Positions 55,062 through 64,000 of a stretch of DNA of 64,000 bases are shown piece after piece. Positions within the stretch are counted from its first letter, which is position 1. Every line of letters starts with the position of its first letter. This DNA comes from Podospora comata (lineage: Eukaryota; Ascomycota; Sordariomycetes; Sordariales; Podosporaceae): NCBI GenBank assembly GCA_017354895.1, contig CP071499.1:2914001-2978000 (forward strand). Direction: 5' to 3'. The notes under the pieces are model-generated. The model saw only the letters and a program-made list of their open reading frames with translations, ran no database searches and had not been told where the DNA came from. A program made the translations under genes and the position numbers.

Positions 55062-58000
55062 ATGGCTCAGCGTCCCAACACACACCTGCCCGCGGTGCGT
55101 TTGGAGACTGAGAAGAATCTGGGCATCACCCATCGTTCTGCCGCCCTGAACTTTGCCTGGACTGGCGATATCCGCAAGCGGTAAGTCGTTCTGTCCTTGA
55201 TCGCTGTCTTTTGTGATTTTTCTGATTGGAAAATGCAGATATACCGATTTCCTTGTGTATGAGATCAACATAGATGGTTCTGTCATCCACCTTTACGACT
55301 TCATTGAAGACAAGCCGGCTCACTCCCCGACTGAGAGTCAGTTTCAGGTGAGATGGTTGTCTTGATGTGATTTGACCAACAGACTGTGCTAACCCCATTT
55401 CCAGAACAAGTCGACTGCTCTTGTTCCCGCTTCGACTGGGCCTCGCAAGCAGGAAAACAAAGCCCCTATTGTGGTCCAAGAGATTTCCAAGGAGGACCAG
55501 GAGAAGCTCATCAAGTTGATCGGCGAGTCGACAGCCAAGAAGCTCATCGAGGTCGACAACAATGTGCAACGCAAAGTGCTCATGAGCGCCGAAAACCGCA
55601 CTGTCGTCTTCGACCCGATTGACGATCGCTCTCAACGTGCCGAAGTCCATCAGGAGATTCGTCGCATCTTCAACAGCCGTGTGGAGACTGTTGCCAACTC
55701 TGAAGGCGTCATCACTGCGACCCCCTCCAAGTGGGCTGTCACCCGTGGCAGCAGTAACAACCGCACTCCTAGCCAGACATCTGGTTCCCGTCGCGACAAT
55801 ACTAGAGGTCAAGATCGCAACGTCAGCTTCGCCAAGCTGGGTGGTGAATATCTCCACTTCACCATGTACAAGGAGAACAAGGATACGATGGACGCAATCA
55901 ACACCATCGCCCGTCTCTTGAAGATCAAGGCCACAAACTTTGGCTTTGCCGGCACCAAAGATCGCCGTGCCGCGACTGTTCAGCGGATCAGTGTCCGCTA
56001 CCAGAGGGCCTCGAACCTCACTTGGTTGAACACCCGTATCCCCAACGTCAAGGTTGGTGATTTTGTGCACAAGGAGCAGCCACTCTCTCTTGGTCAACAC
56101 GGTGGCAATGAGTTCATCATCACTCTCAAGAACTGCTCCCCTCTCGGTGGCAGTGAATGCTCTGTTGCTCAGCGCATGAAGATGATTCAACAGACGGTCG
56201 AGTGCGGCCTTGCCTATCTTAAGCATAACGGATACATCAACTACTTTGGTCTTCAGCGCTTTGGCACCCACACCATCGGGACCCACCTTCTTGGCATGAA
56301 GATCCTGCAAGGCGATTTCGAGGGTGTCATCGACGCCATTCTTCATGTCGATGATCACTACATTCAGGAGGCCTTCAATAACGTTGGCTCATCTCACGGG
56401 ACCAAGCGTGATTTTGATCACAGCCACGGCAATGGCAACAACGCCAGCACTGCCAACCGCGATGATTACGATCGTGCCCGCGCCATCACCATCTGGAAGA
56501 CTTCCAAGAATGCGAGCAAGGCTGTGGAGGGCCTACCCAAGAGATTCAGCTCTGAAATCGCTCTCATCCGCCACCTTGGCAAGAACCCAAAGGACTTTAC
56601 GGGTGCAATTCTGAGCATCACGCGTAGTATGCGAATGATGTACATTCACGCCTTTCAGTCCTACGTCTGGAACCACGCTGCATCCCGTCGTTGGTCCAAG
56701 TATGGCGCTCGTGTCATTGAAGGCGACATTGTCTTGAACGAGGATGTTGAGGATGCCACCACTCGTCCCAGCGAGGATGATGAGTTCGACACTTACGACG
56801 ACAATGAGGTCGCTCATGTCTTCCCGCAAGCTCACGTGGTTACTGCCGAGGACCTGGCCGCTGAGAAGTACACCATCTTCGATGTCGTTCTCCCCACTCC
56901 CGGCTATGATGTCGTCTATCCCCAGAATGAGATTGGCGAGTTCTATGTCGAGTTCATGGGCAAGGAGGAAAATGGCGGTCTGAATCCCTACGACATGCGT
57001 CGCAAGAATCGGGAGTTCTCTCTCAGCGGCAGCTACCGCGCCCTCATGGGTCGCTTCATTACTGAGCCCCAATACGCCATTCGGGCTTATGTCGATGACA
57101 CTGAGCAAATGTACCCCACTGACTTGGATTTTGCTATTCACAAGAAGGCCCAGCAGAAGAAGTCTCTGGCCCAGCCCAAGCCAGCCAGTCAGGCTGCCAA
57201 CTCTTGGAATGCCTTTGCCGCCAATCCTGCGGCATTTGATGATGCTTTGGTTGAGTTTCAGCGCCGGCGCAAGGCTAGCGAAGGGCCTGCTTCTGAAGTC
57301 AAGACAGTCATCAAGGAGACTTGGGTCGAAACTGGTGTCAACGGCTCCGCTAAGCGCGTCAAGGTTGCCCGTCATCAGCAAGAGATTGAGTCACCGCCCG
57401 AGACTCCTCAGGCCGACGCTTTGACCAGGCGTTCTTCTGATCCCGAGCTTCAGGCTCGCATGAAAGCCGCGCTGTTCCCTGGGAACACGGAGGCTCCGGC
57501 CGTCGTCCCCCAAGAGGATGTCGAAATGGTCGACACCCCTTGCGCCCCTACACCTGCCAGGGGCCCTGCTTTCCTCTTGAAGTCGCCCCCCGTCGGCAAG
57601 GGTGTTTCCCTTCTTGACTCGTACTCTCCCATCGCTGAGCCTGCCGCTCCTCTCCAGCAGAAGCCTGGTATTTTGTCTGGGGATGGCGGTCTTGTCGTCC
57701 CGAAGGGTCCCAATACCTCTGGCGCCCGAGGTCTTTCTGACACGTTCTACGCCGCTGGCGGGGACGACCCTTTTGTTGGCCAAACTTCGCCTCCTACGAC
57801 CATTGTGAAGAAAGAAGAGAGCGACTCGGTTGCCAAGTCAGAATCCGACGAATGGTACGGGAAGAAGGAATTGGCTGGTCTTCTCGGCGGCCCGACTGCT
57901 CTCGTCAAAACTGAGCAGGAAGACGACGCCGCGCCCTCTACCTCCCAGGCGCTCGTCAAGGTTGAGGACGACTGCAAGTCGGATTCCAGTGTCGAAGAGC

Positions 58001-58194
58001 TGATCAATGGTGTCACCTTGCCCAAATTCTACACGGCGTCCAACAACCCGTTGTTGCCTCCCAAGAACATTGTCGACGTCGACACTCTCGACCCCAGGGC
58101 GCGCAAGATTGCTGTCATTCTCAAATTTCAGCTCAAGACTAGCAACTATGCCACTGTTGTGCTCCGTGAGCTCATGGGTACTACCGTCGAGTAG
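55062..58194 (+). CDS. PUS7: tRNA/mRNA pseudouridine synthase Pus7 (TruD family) with large insertion
   Basis: Three exons: 55062-55180, 55239-55347, 55405-58194, giving 1,005 aa against 676 in yeast. Pus7 makes pseudouridine 13 and 35 in tRNAs and sites in mRNA and U2. The N-terminus has GITHRSAALNFAW and RYTDFLVYEIN, the TruD entry strands. The catalytic motif FGFAGTKDRRAATVQR has the nucleophilic Asp near residue 262. YINYFGLQRFG and the RSMRMMYIHAFQSYVWN block confirm the family. The final KIAVILKFQLKTSNYATVVL is the last core strand-helix; between it and YPTDLDFAIH lie about 300 low-complexity residues (660-965) rich in Pro, Glu and Ser. It is convergent with the MAPKK gene. Confidence 0.94.
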
Positions 58195-58567
58195 TGTGCC
58201 CACTTTTCAACACCAACCCTACAGGTGGCTTTGCCTGATCAACCAAAGCTATCCACAACAGGACGAGATTGTACTGGAATTTCTTGTCCCTCTGTTTTCT
58301 GATCGCATTTGAGGCGATGTCATCGCGTCTCAGCAACATCTGGTGGAGCACATGGGCTCCTGATTGCCACGATGGTTCATTTTGCCGTATACACATTCAC
58401 GGATACGCGGCCGCTTTTCATGGCTCGGCCCTATAAGCATAACTATTCACTTTCTTCGACTCAAGCATAACTACATCAACTGTCTTCGACCTGTACACTA
58501 TTCGCTGCACGACTACTGCCGTACCAAGCACATCGACTCGATTTTCTTGCAAGCATTTCAGCAAGCG

Positions 58568-58796
58568 TTGCCATTAAGTTAGCGACCTCGAGACATTGCA
58601 AGCCATGTTCAAAGCCAAGGACTTTTTTGTTCATTCTCGCGTCGGAAGCTCCCATTCAGTTGGGGACATGTCAGAAAGCCGCTCTCACTGAGTTGGGGGG
58701 GCACACTATTAGCGGGAAGCTCCCATTAAGTTGGGGACATTACCGAAACAAAATCTTTGGCACGACGGGAGGTTCTCATCGAGTTGGGGACGTTAT
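58568..58796. repeat. Imperfect ~25-nt direct repeats (AGTTGGGGACAT family)
   Basis: Copies at about 58647-58671 (CTCCCATTCAGTTGGGGACA), 58682-58705 (CTCTCACTGAGTTGGGGGGG), 58718-58742 (CTCCCATTAAGTTGGGGACA) and 58772-58796 (TCTCATCGAGTTGGGGACGT), with a weaker one at 58568-58595 (CCATTAAGTTAGCGACCT). Spacing is about 35-55 nt start to start, uneven. Confidence 0.8.
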
Positions 58797-59587
58797 CGAG
58801 TTTTGAGGCATTGGGGGTTCTTTTCCTCTTCATTGGTCGTCATTGTCTTTCTTTTTCTTTCCTTCGGGGTGGTTTTGCTTTGCGTGGAGTTCCGGTTCGG
58901 CATACATAAAAATGGTGTTTGGGATTTATAGACGGATGGATGGGACAAGGGCAAAAGTTTGGGATGGTTGTTTTCTTCATTCTCTTTCTCTCTCATTTCT
59001 TTTCTTCTTTTGGTCGTCAAGATTTGATTGATTATAAGAGATACCCACTTTTGCGATTTTGAGGAGAGGAGAAAAGGAAGATATCCCCTGTGAGGAAGGG
59101 AAGAAAATGGGTGCTGGGATTTGTAGGGAGAGAAGATTGGTGGGATTATGGCGAGCATTCTGAGACATCACAACACAAGGACAACACTAGGTTTTCGGTT
59201 TTCTATTTCCCTCTCGGGAAAAGAGGGAAGGGCAGTAGATGATGGACTTTGTTAGCTAGTGTGCGATGGCTGGGGGTAATGAGGAGAAGTCTACTGCTAT
59301 ATTCTTTTGTTTTGTTTTGGTGATGTGATTATGCCTGTTACAAGCAGTTGAAGCATGGTCCTCACTGAAGTGATAACTACACCTAGATCCAATCTTGAAA
59401 CCGCCTTGTAATTTGTGAAGCCACCCACATCCCCAATTGTCACAGCATCAAAGAAAAATGTAATGTAAATAGGCCCAGCCCGTGTATATATTTCATCTCG
59501 GTAAAATCTGTTTGTAAAATACTCGACCTAAAATCTCAAGGCATTCATCATTAAGGATAGAGACAAGAAGGCGTAAAGTAAGTAGGT

Positions 59588-59589
<2 letters not shown>

Positions 59590-59620
<31 letters not shown>
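59590..59620. repeat. (GT)n microsatellite
   Basis: An uninterrupted GT run of about 15 units, 3' of the MAPKK gene. Confidence 0.95.
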
Positions 59621-59624
<4 letters not shown>

Positions 59625-59934
59625 TGTTTCGTTGTTGTAGAATGTAGTTCGTGCGTGTTGGCCCAACATCATCATCCATCCCTTCCTGCCAGCGCCAACC
59701 TGCCCCCCAACCCCAACCCCAACCCCAATTCCCATATTGCCGTCCGTATATCTAACCAAGATAAAGTTGGAAATATCGTACCAGATCACCACCCCTAAAC
59801 CCCGACCGTGACTCCTAGCCATAACAAGCCAGTATCTTCTTCTCTTCTTCCTAGTCAAAATGTCGTTTCAATCACCCCTTCCATTTCGGAGAGGCTTCTA
59901 TCCTCAACTCTCCCACATCTTCACACTATTGCCC

Positions 59935-61603
59935 TCACTTCTTATCATCCCACCCCCAAACCTGCGTCAAATACTTGCTCATATTCACCCTCTTGGTCTT
60001 CATCTCCACCATCCAAGGGTGCTCCAGCATCCTCCACGGCGTTGCCCTCCTAAGCGGATCCTTCTCCAGACTATTTCCCCCCAAAAAAGTCAGCAATCTT
60101 CCAAACCATTTCCCTTTGTCGGCGATCACTTACCAGCACTCAATAAAATACTTAAAACTATCACTCCAAAAAATACTCGCCTCGGGCTCGTCCTTCAGCT
60201 TGGGAATCGGCTGCCTCACAATATACGTCAACAAATCAATCAACCCCGCCCTAGGCTGCATCTCGGTCCCGTCCGCAGGAAACGGAAACCTATGCTGCGC
60301 AACCTCCAGCAGCGTCACGCCCGTCGACCAGACGTCGCTCGTGATGGTGTATGACTGCCCTGTGATCCGTTCCGGAGCCATGTAGTAACTCGTTCCGATA
60401 AAAGTGTTGGCATCTCCCTTGGTGCCAAACTCACCCGACACACCAAAGTCGCAAAGCTTAACCTCCCCATTGCGGCAGAGGAGGATGTTGCTCGGTTTGA
60501 TGTCACGGTGAATGATCTTTTTGCTGTGGAGGTAGGTCAGGCCCTGGAGGACGCCCTCGGAAATCTTCCCGAGGACTTTTTCTCCTGTGCGGCCGCCGAG
60601 GCGCTTGACTTCCTTGTAGATGGAGTCGAGCGACCCGCCCTCGCAGAATTCCATTGCGATGGAAATGGTGGCGGTCGAGGGGTCAACAAAGGCGCCGTAA
60701 TACCTGCAGATGTGCTCCGACATGCAGTCCTTGTTGAAGCCGAGCTCGCGGACGATTTGGCGTTTGACGTCGGGGTCGGGGTTGGTTGTGATGACCTTTT
60801 GGGTACGTTAGTTTAGACATGGTGATGGATAAAGGGGTCAAAAGGGCGCGCACCTTGAGAGCGAAAACCGTGTTCCCCCCCTTGAGCTTACACCTCGTCA
60901 CCGCACCACCCGCACCCTCTCCCAAACTCCCCAGCTCGACAATCCTCTTCTCCATGCTCACGATCCTCCAGCCTTCATCGTCCAGATCCTCCACATCCGC
61001 GCTCCTCGCCTTGTCTAGGCTCAGCTTGTCGAAGCTCTCCAGCCCGTGTAGGCTGTTTTCTCTTTCCATGCCGACGCTCTCGCTGGCGTTTGAGTAGAGC
61101 GATCCCACGGCTGATACCGGGTCCCCTGTCCCGGCGTGTCTAGTCGGTCCAATGCCATACTGCTCAGCAAACGACAAAGCGCTGAACTGCGACCCGGCAC
61201 TGGTTGGGTTGCTCGCGCGGCCGTCAAAGGGCCCGAAAGAGCCGGATCTGGAGTGGGCGGCGCTGGATTCGCTGCCACCGCTGGCGGATTGGAGACTGAG
61301 GGCGGGCTTGATGTGTTGTGGTTGTTCTTGCGGGACCACGCTGCTGCTTCCCATGGGGGTAGCAAGATGAAGAGTCGGGAGTGCTGGTCTACCTGGGGCC
61401 GGGCCGGGGTTGCTGAGTGGTTTTGCGTTGGGGGATGGAGGGATGGCGAGGCCGAGACGGGGAGCACGTCCGCCGGAGCGGTTGCCTCCTGGGAGGGCGG
61501 GACGGAGGAGGGGAACGCTGTTCATCTTTGGGACGGAGGAGCCGGGCGAGGGCTGTGGTGATGGGAACTCCAGGGTAAGGTTTGGTGGCTGAGGCTTTGA
61601 CAT
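59935..61603 (-). CDS. MKK2: MAP kinase kinase, cell-wall-integrity type (Mkk1/2-like)
   Basis: Three exons: 61603-60854, 60795-60134, 60070-59935, giving 515 aa. Residues 1-215 are Pro/Ser-rich. The [18 protein letters not shown] segment precedes the kinase domain (about 222-500): GEGAGGAV Gly loop, FALKV Lys, [11 protein letters not shown] catalytic loop, DFGVSGEFG, activation-loop [12 protein letters not shown], and the closing [16 protein letters not shown] and [10 protein letters not shown] tail. That tail and the long N-terminus match Mkk1/Mkk2 (MEK-1 in Neurospora, by memory) rather than Pbs2 or Ste7. It should phosphorylate the Slt2-type MAPK. The start ATG at 61603 has an ACC context; a TTG nine bases upstream was not used. 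It is divergent from DBP8. Confidence 0.92.
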
Positions 61604-63240
61604 GGTTGGCAATGGTTAGTTGAGGATATCTACAATGATACCAGAGAGGACTAATTGTTCCAAGGTTTCGGTGGGATGGGTCCACCAGTCGCCTGATTGT
61701 TTGAGAAAAGCCCCGGCACAGACAGGCACTGACGGGGAGAGGGAGAGAGAAAGAGATGAGAAATTTTTATTGATTGGAAAGAAAAAGGTCCATACCCGAG
61801 GCGCAGCGGCCTCGCTGCTCTGATTGTCTGAAGCGACCATTCTGGGCGCTGTTGGAAACTCCTGCGCTGTCGGGTCACCTCACAGCAGAGGAGGGGGGTT
61901 GGCGGGGAACGGGGCGGCAGCTAGTCGAGTAAACAGGGCTGCTAGACTCGGCGGTGGGCGAACGATCGAGTCGTGCGAATGTAACTGTTGATTATCTCGA
62001 GGATGTAGGGCTGAGAAAGGTTCCCTTTCGAGATATCTGAGGGCAAATGGCCAAATGCGATGCGGTGCGGTGCGGTGCGGTGGAAAGAGCTTGTGCGACG
62101 AACAGCAGTGAGCCGACAGCGATGGAACGCACGGATAAGGCAGGCAGGCAAGGCACGGCTTTCAGGTGGTGGGGTGGTGTGGTGCTCGCTAGGGATATGG
62201 CCGGTTTGGAATCGGGCCAGATCTGTCCTGTCCTGTCCTCGATGAGTTGTCCTTGACTACGGAGTAGGGAGTCCTGGGTGACCGCAGAGTCGGGAAGAGG
62301 GAGGAAGAGGGATTTGAGGGTGATGGAGGAGTTGAGGTGGTGGTCAGAGATAGAATAGTCCTAGATAGATATTTGCCCCTGTGCTGCTGAGACCAGACGA
62401 ACAAGACAAGAAAGACATCTGCACGTTCGAGGCAAGCCGGGCGCCTGTGGTTCTAGGACCAGGGGGCCTCTGAGGTTTGCTTGGCCGGCCGCTGGCCAAT
62501 GCGAGGACCCGGGTGTCCAGGGGTGGCCGTTGGGGGTGAAAGGCGGGGCACCGTCTGGTGCCATCACCAGACAAAGACTTTCTTTAACGTCCAAGTTTCA
62601 AAGTTTGAACTAGCGAACATTTTGACAGCATTGTCCATTTCCATCTCCATGATCTCGTGGCTAAGGTACCTGAAAAGCGGAAATTACATGGGGCCGCCTC
62701 GACCGATATGGCCATTTTAGGACTTATGCTGAGAAGAAAGGAAGGCTGTCATGACTGGTGGCTGATGAGGAATGGCTTTTCGGTCAAGATGGGATTACAT
62801 CTTAGCAAAGCTAATTACCAGCACATGCCGCCCTGAGGCAAGGAAGAGCGCGGAGGAGCCGTGGGAGCCGTCCCCGTACACTTCGTACACACCACTGACG
62901 TGAGCAGTTCAACAAGCGACGAAGGGTGCATGGATCGCCAGAAATTGGCTACTATTGAATGGACGCCTCGGACACATCGCGGCTGTCTGTTGGTTCACTC
63001 CGTGAGAACTTGATGTGACGGCGTCGAATATCAAAAAGGCAACGGCTTTTCCCAAGCGCCCAGCCCTAGTCCCAATAAGCGCCCGCCCACACAGTGGGGT
63101 TGGTGCATCTTGTCGTTCCTGTGGGTCGCTAAAAGCCGCCCCACATTTTAGACGTCAAACCTCCAACCAAAATTTTTGATGGCAGCAACACATCTCATCG
63201 TGGACTATATGACTATATCTCATCACACCACACAGACGTC
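61604..63240. other. Divergent upstream region MAPKK / DBP8, 1.6 kb
   Basis: Contains GA-rich sequence near 61,736-61,755 in the MAPKK leader, a TGCGG pentamer array (62061-62081, four copies) and a TGTCC array near 62,224-62,237 (three copies). Small ORFs lack protein character. No RNA gene seen. Confidence 0.5.
62061..62081. repeat. (TGCGG)4 pentanucleotide repeat
   Basis: Four tandem TGCGG units in the MAPKK/DBP8 intergenic region. Confidence 0.9.
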
Positions 63241-64000
63241 ATGCCATCAGCTGCCTCAAAAAAGACCGGAAAGGTCAAGCCGGTGCCGGTGGATGAGGAT
63301 ATCCATTCAGATGATGTAAACTCAGGACCAGGTTCTGGCTCTGATTCAGACGACTCCAACCACTCAGACTCAGACTCGGATTCACTGGATAGCGACAGCC
63401 CCAGAAAACGCCGCCGAACAGAACCAAAAGATGTTCAAGTCGTCGACGACGACGACAACGATGATGATGAAGATGATGTCCCAAAAGTCATCCAGTCTGC
63501 CTACAGCGTAGTGTCACGCATCAAGTCTCAAAAATCCCAGGCCGACAAAGAGGCCGAAGCCGTAAAGGCGACCCTCCCGGAGCCCACCACCGGGGTCACG
63601 GTCTCTACCGACTCCAACACCACCTTCGAGTCCCTAGGAGTCCGCCCATGGCTGGTTCAGTCCCTCGCCAACATGGCTATCAAACGGCCCACCGCCATTC
63701 AAAGAGAAAGTATCCCCATGCTTCTCAAAGGAAGAGACTGCATCGGTGGCAGTAGGACAGGTTCCGGCAAAACAGTCGCCTTTTCAGTCCCCATCCTTCA
63801 ACAATGGGCCGAGAATCCATCGGCCATCTTTGGCGTCATTCTCACTCCTACTCGGCAAGACTGTCCTCTCACCCTCGCACGATTTCATCTCATATACTAA
63901 TTTCGGCTCACAGTGAACTCGCCCTCCAAATCTTCGAACAAGTCAAGGCCATCTCCTCCCCTCATTCCCTCAAAGCAATCCTCGTCACCGGAGGCGCAGA
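63241..64000 (+). CDS. DBP8: DEAD-box RNA helicase Dbp8, 3' truncated by window edge
   Basis: Exon 1 is 63241-63854 and exon 2 starts at 63914 and runs off the window. The intron is GC-AG: CG|GCAAGA donor, TACTAAT branch point at about 63895-63901, CACAG acceptor, 59 nt. Splicing makes LTPTRELALQIFEQ, restoring motif Ia. Residues 1-85 are acidic with SDSDSDS runs and a KRRR nuclear-type signal. The Q motif region (FESLGVRPWLVQSL...PTAIQRESIP) and Walker A GSRTGSGKT follow, then the start of motif Ib (TGGA). Dbp8 acts in 18S rRNA/40S maturation in the nucleolus, stimulated by Esf2. The RDCIGGSRTGSGKTVAF string and the order of motifs fit Dbp8 better than other DEAD-box types. Motifs II-VI are outside the window. 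Confidence 0.88.

Larger units (their letters stand above)
58195..59934. other. Convergent 3' region PUS7 / MAPKK, 1.7 kb, with direct repeats
   Basis: Contains the AGTTGGGGAC direct-repeat family at 58568-58796, T/C-rich sequence, a GT microsatellite at 59590-59620 and ACCCCA repeats near 59,705-59,727. No protein gene is seen. It is long for a convergent spacer, so a non-coding transcript or decayed element is possible. Confidence 0.5.

Noticed and set aside
55126-57381. Long minus-strand ORFs (410 and 282 codons) over PUS7
   Set aside because: They lie opposite a well-conserved enzyme and their sequences mirror it; no independent support.
58568-58796. Possible CRISPR-like array
   Set aside because: The repeats are imperfect and unevenly spaced, the genome is eukaryotic, and there are no cas genes.
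1-64000. Secondary-metabolite cluster, transposon, tRNA or 5S rRNA genes
   Set aside because: No PKS/NRPS/terpene enzymes, transposase, reverse transcriptase, terminal repeats or tRNA A/B boxes were recognised by eye; a dedicated scan would be decisive for tRNAs.

Overview
This 64 kb window looks like euchromatic, gene-dense nuclear DNA of a filamentous ascomycete (Pezizomycotina, most likely Sordariomycetes and perhaps Sordariales). The evidence is short spliceosomal introns (mostly 50-180 nt, GTATGT/GTAAGT donors, CTAAC/CTAAT-like branch points), CT-rich leaders, many simple repeats, fungal-specific families (GT90 capsule-like transferase, autophagic lipase ATG15, VPS9 protein, cell-wall MAPKK), and the style of the conserved proteins. 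The clade is an inference from protein character, not a database result.

I support 22 protein-coding genes; the first and last are cut by the window edges. Left to right: C-terminal part of midasin MDN1 (+), an AMPK-beta-like E-set protein (-), sphingolipid C4-hydroxylase SUR2 (-), an enlarged TCTP (+), a proline-rich PEQKA-repeat protein (-), an SRA/YDG-domain protein (-), a neurochondrin-family protein (-), a CLC chloride channel/transporter (+), parvulin PIN4 (+), ribosomal proteins eS12 (-) and uS8/RPS22 (+) head to head, a GT90 glycosyltransferase (+), PAF1 (-), RER1 (-), a mitochondrial enoyl-CoA hydratase (+), a RING/ZZ-like/SH3-like protein (-), ATG15 (-), a VPS9-domain protein (+), alpha-actinin (-), pseudouridine synthase PUS7 (+), a cell-wall-integrity-type MAPKK (-), and DEAD-box helicase DBP8 (+, 3' end missing). 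I rebuilt exon structures by hand; all complete models keep frame across every junction.

The genes do not form a pathway cluster. There is a mild excess of ribosome-biogenesis and translation functions (MDN1, DBP8, PIN4, eS12, uS8, PUS7, TCTP), some spread over tens of kilobases. I see no transposon, CRISPR array, tRNA, rRNA, secondary-metabolite cluster or viral remnant. Non-coding stretches hold simple repeats (a perfect 26-copy TCCA array, a GT run, an 18-bp pyrimidine minisatellite, GA tracts), several palindromes, and a small family of about 25-nt imperfect direct repeats near 58.6-58.8 kb.

The most noteworthy points are: a long-range 12-bp stem with a nested hairpin inside RPS22 intron 1; a GC-AG intron in DBP8; a fungal SRA/YDG protein; a 244-residue TCTP with two insertions; a roughly 300-residue insertion in PUS7; an alpha-actinin with about 200 extra N-terminal residues; Gln in place of the expected proton glutamate of the CLC protein; and two in-frame, stop-free introns that naive annotation would translate. 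I did not find a convincing undescribed multi-gene system.
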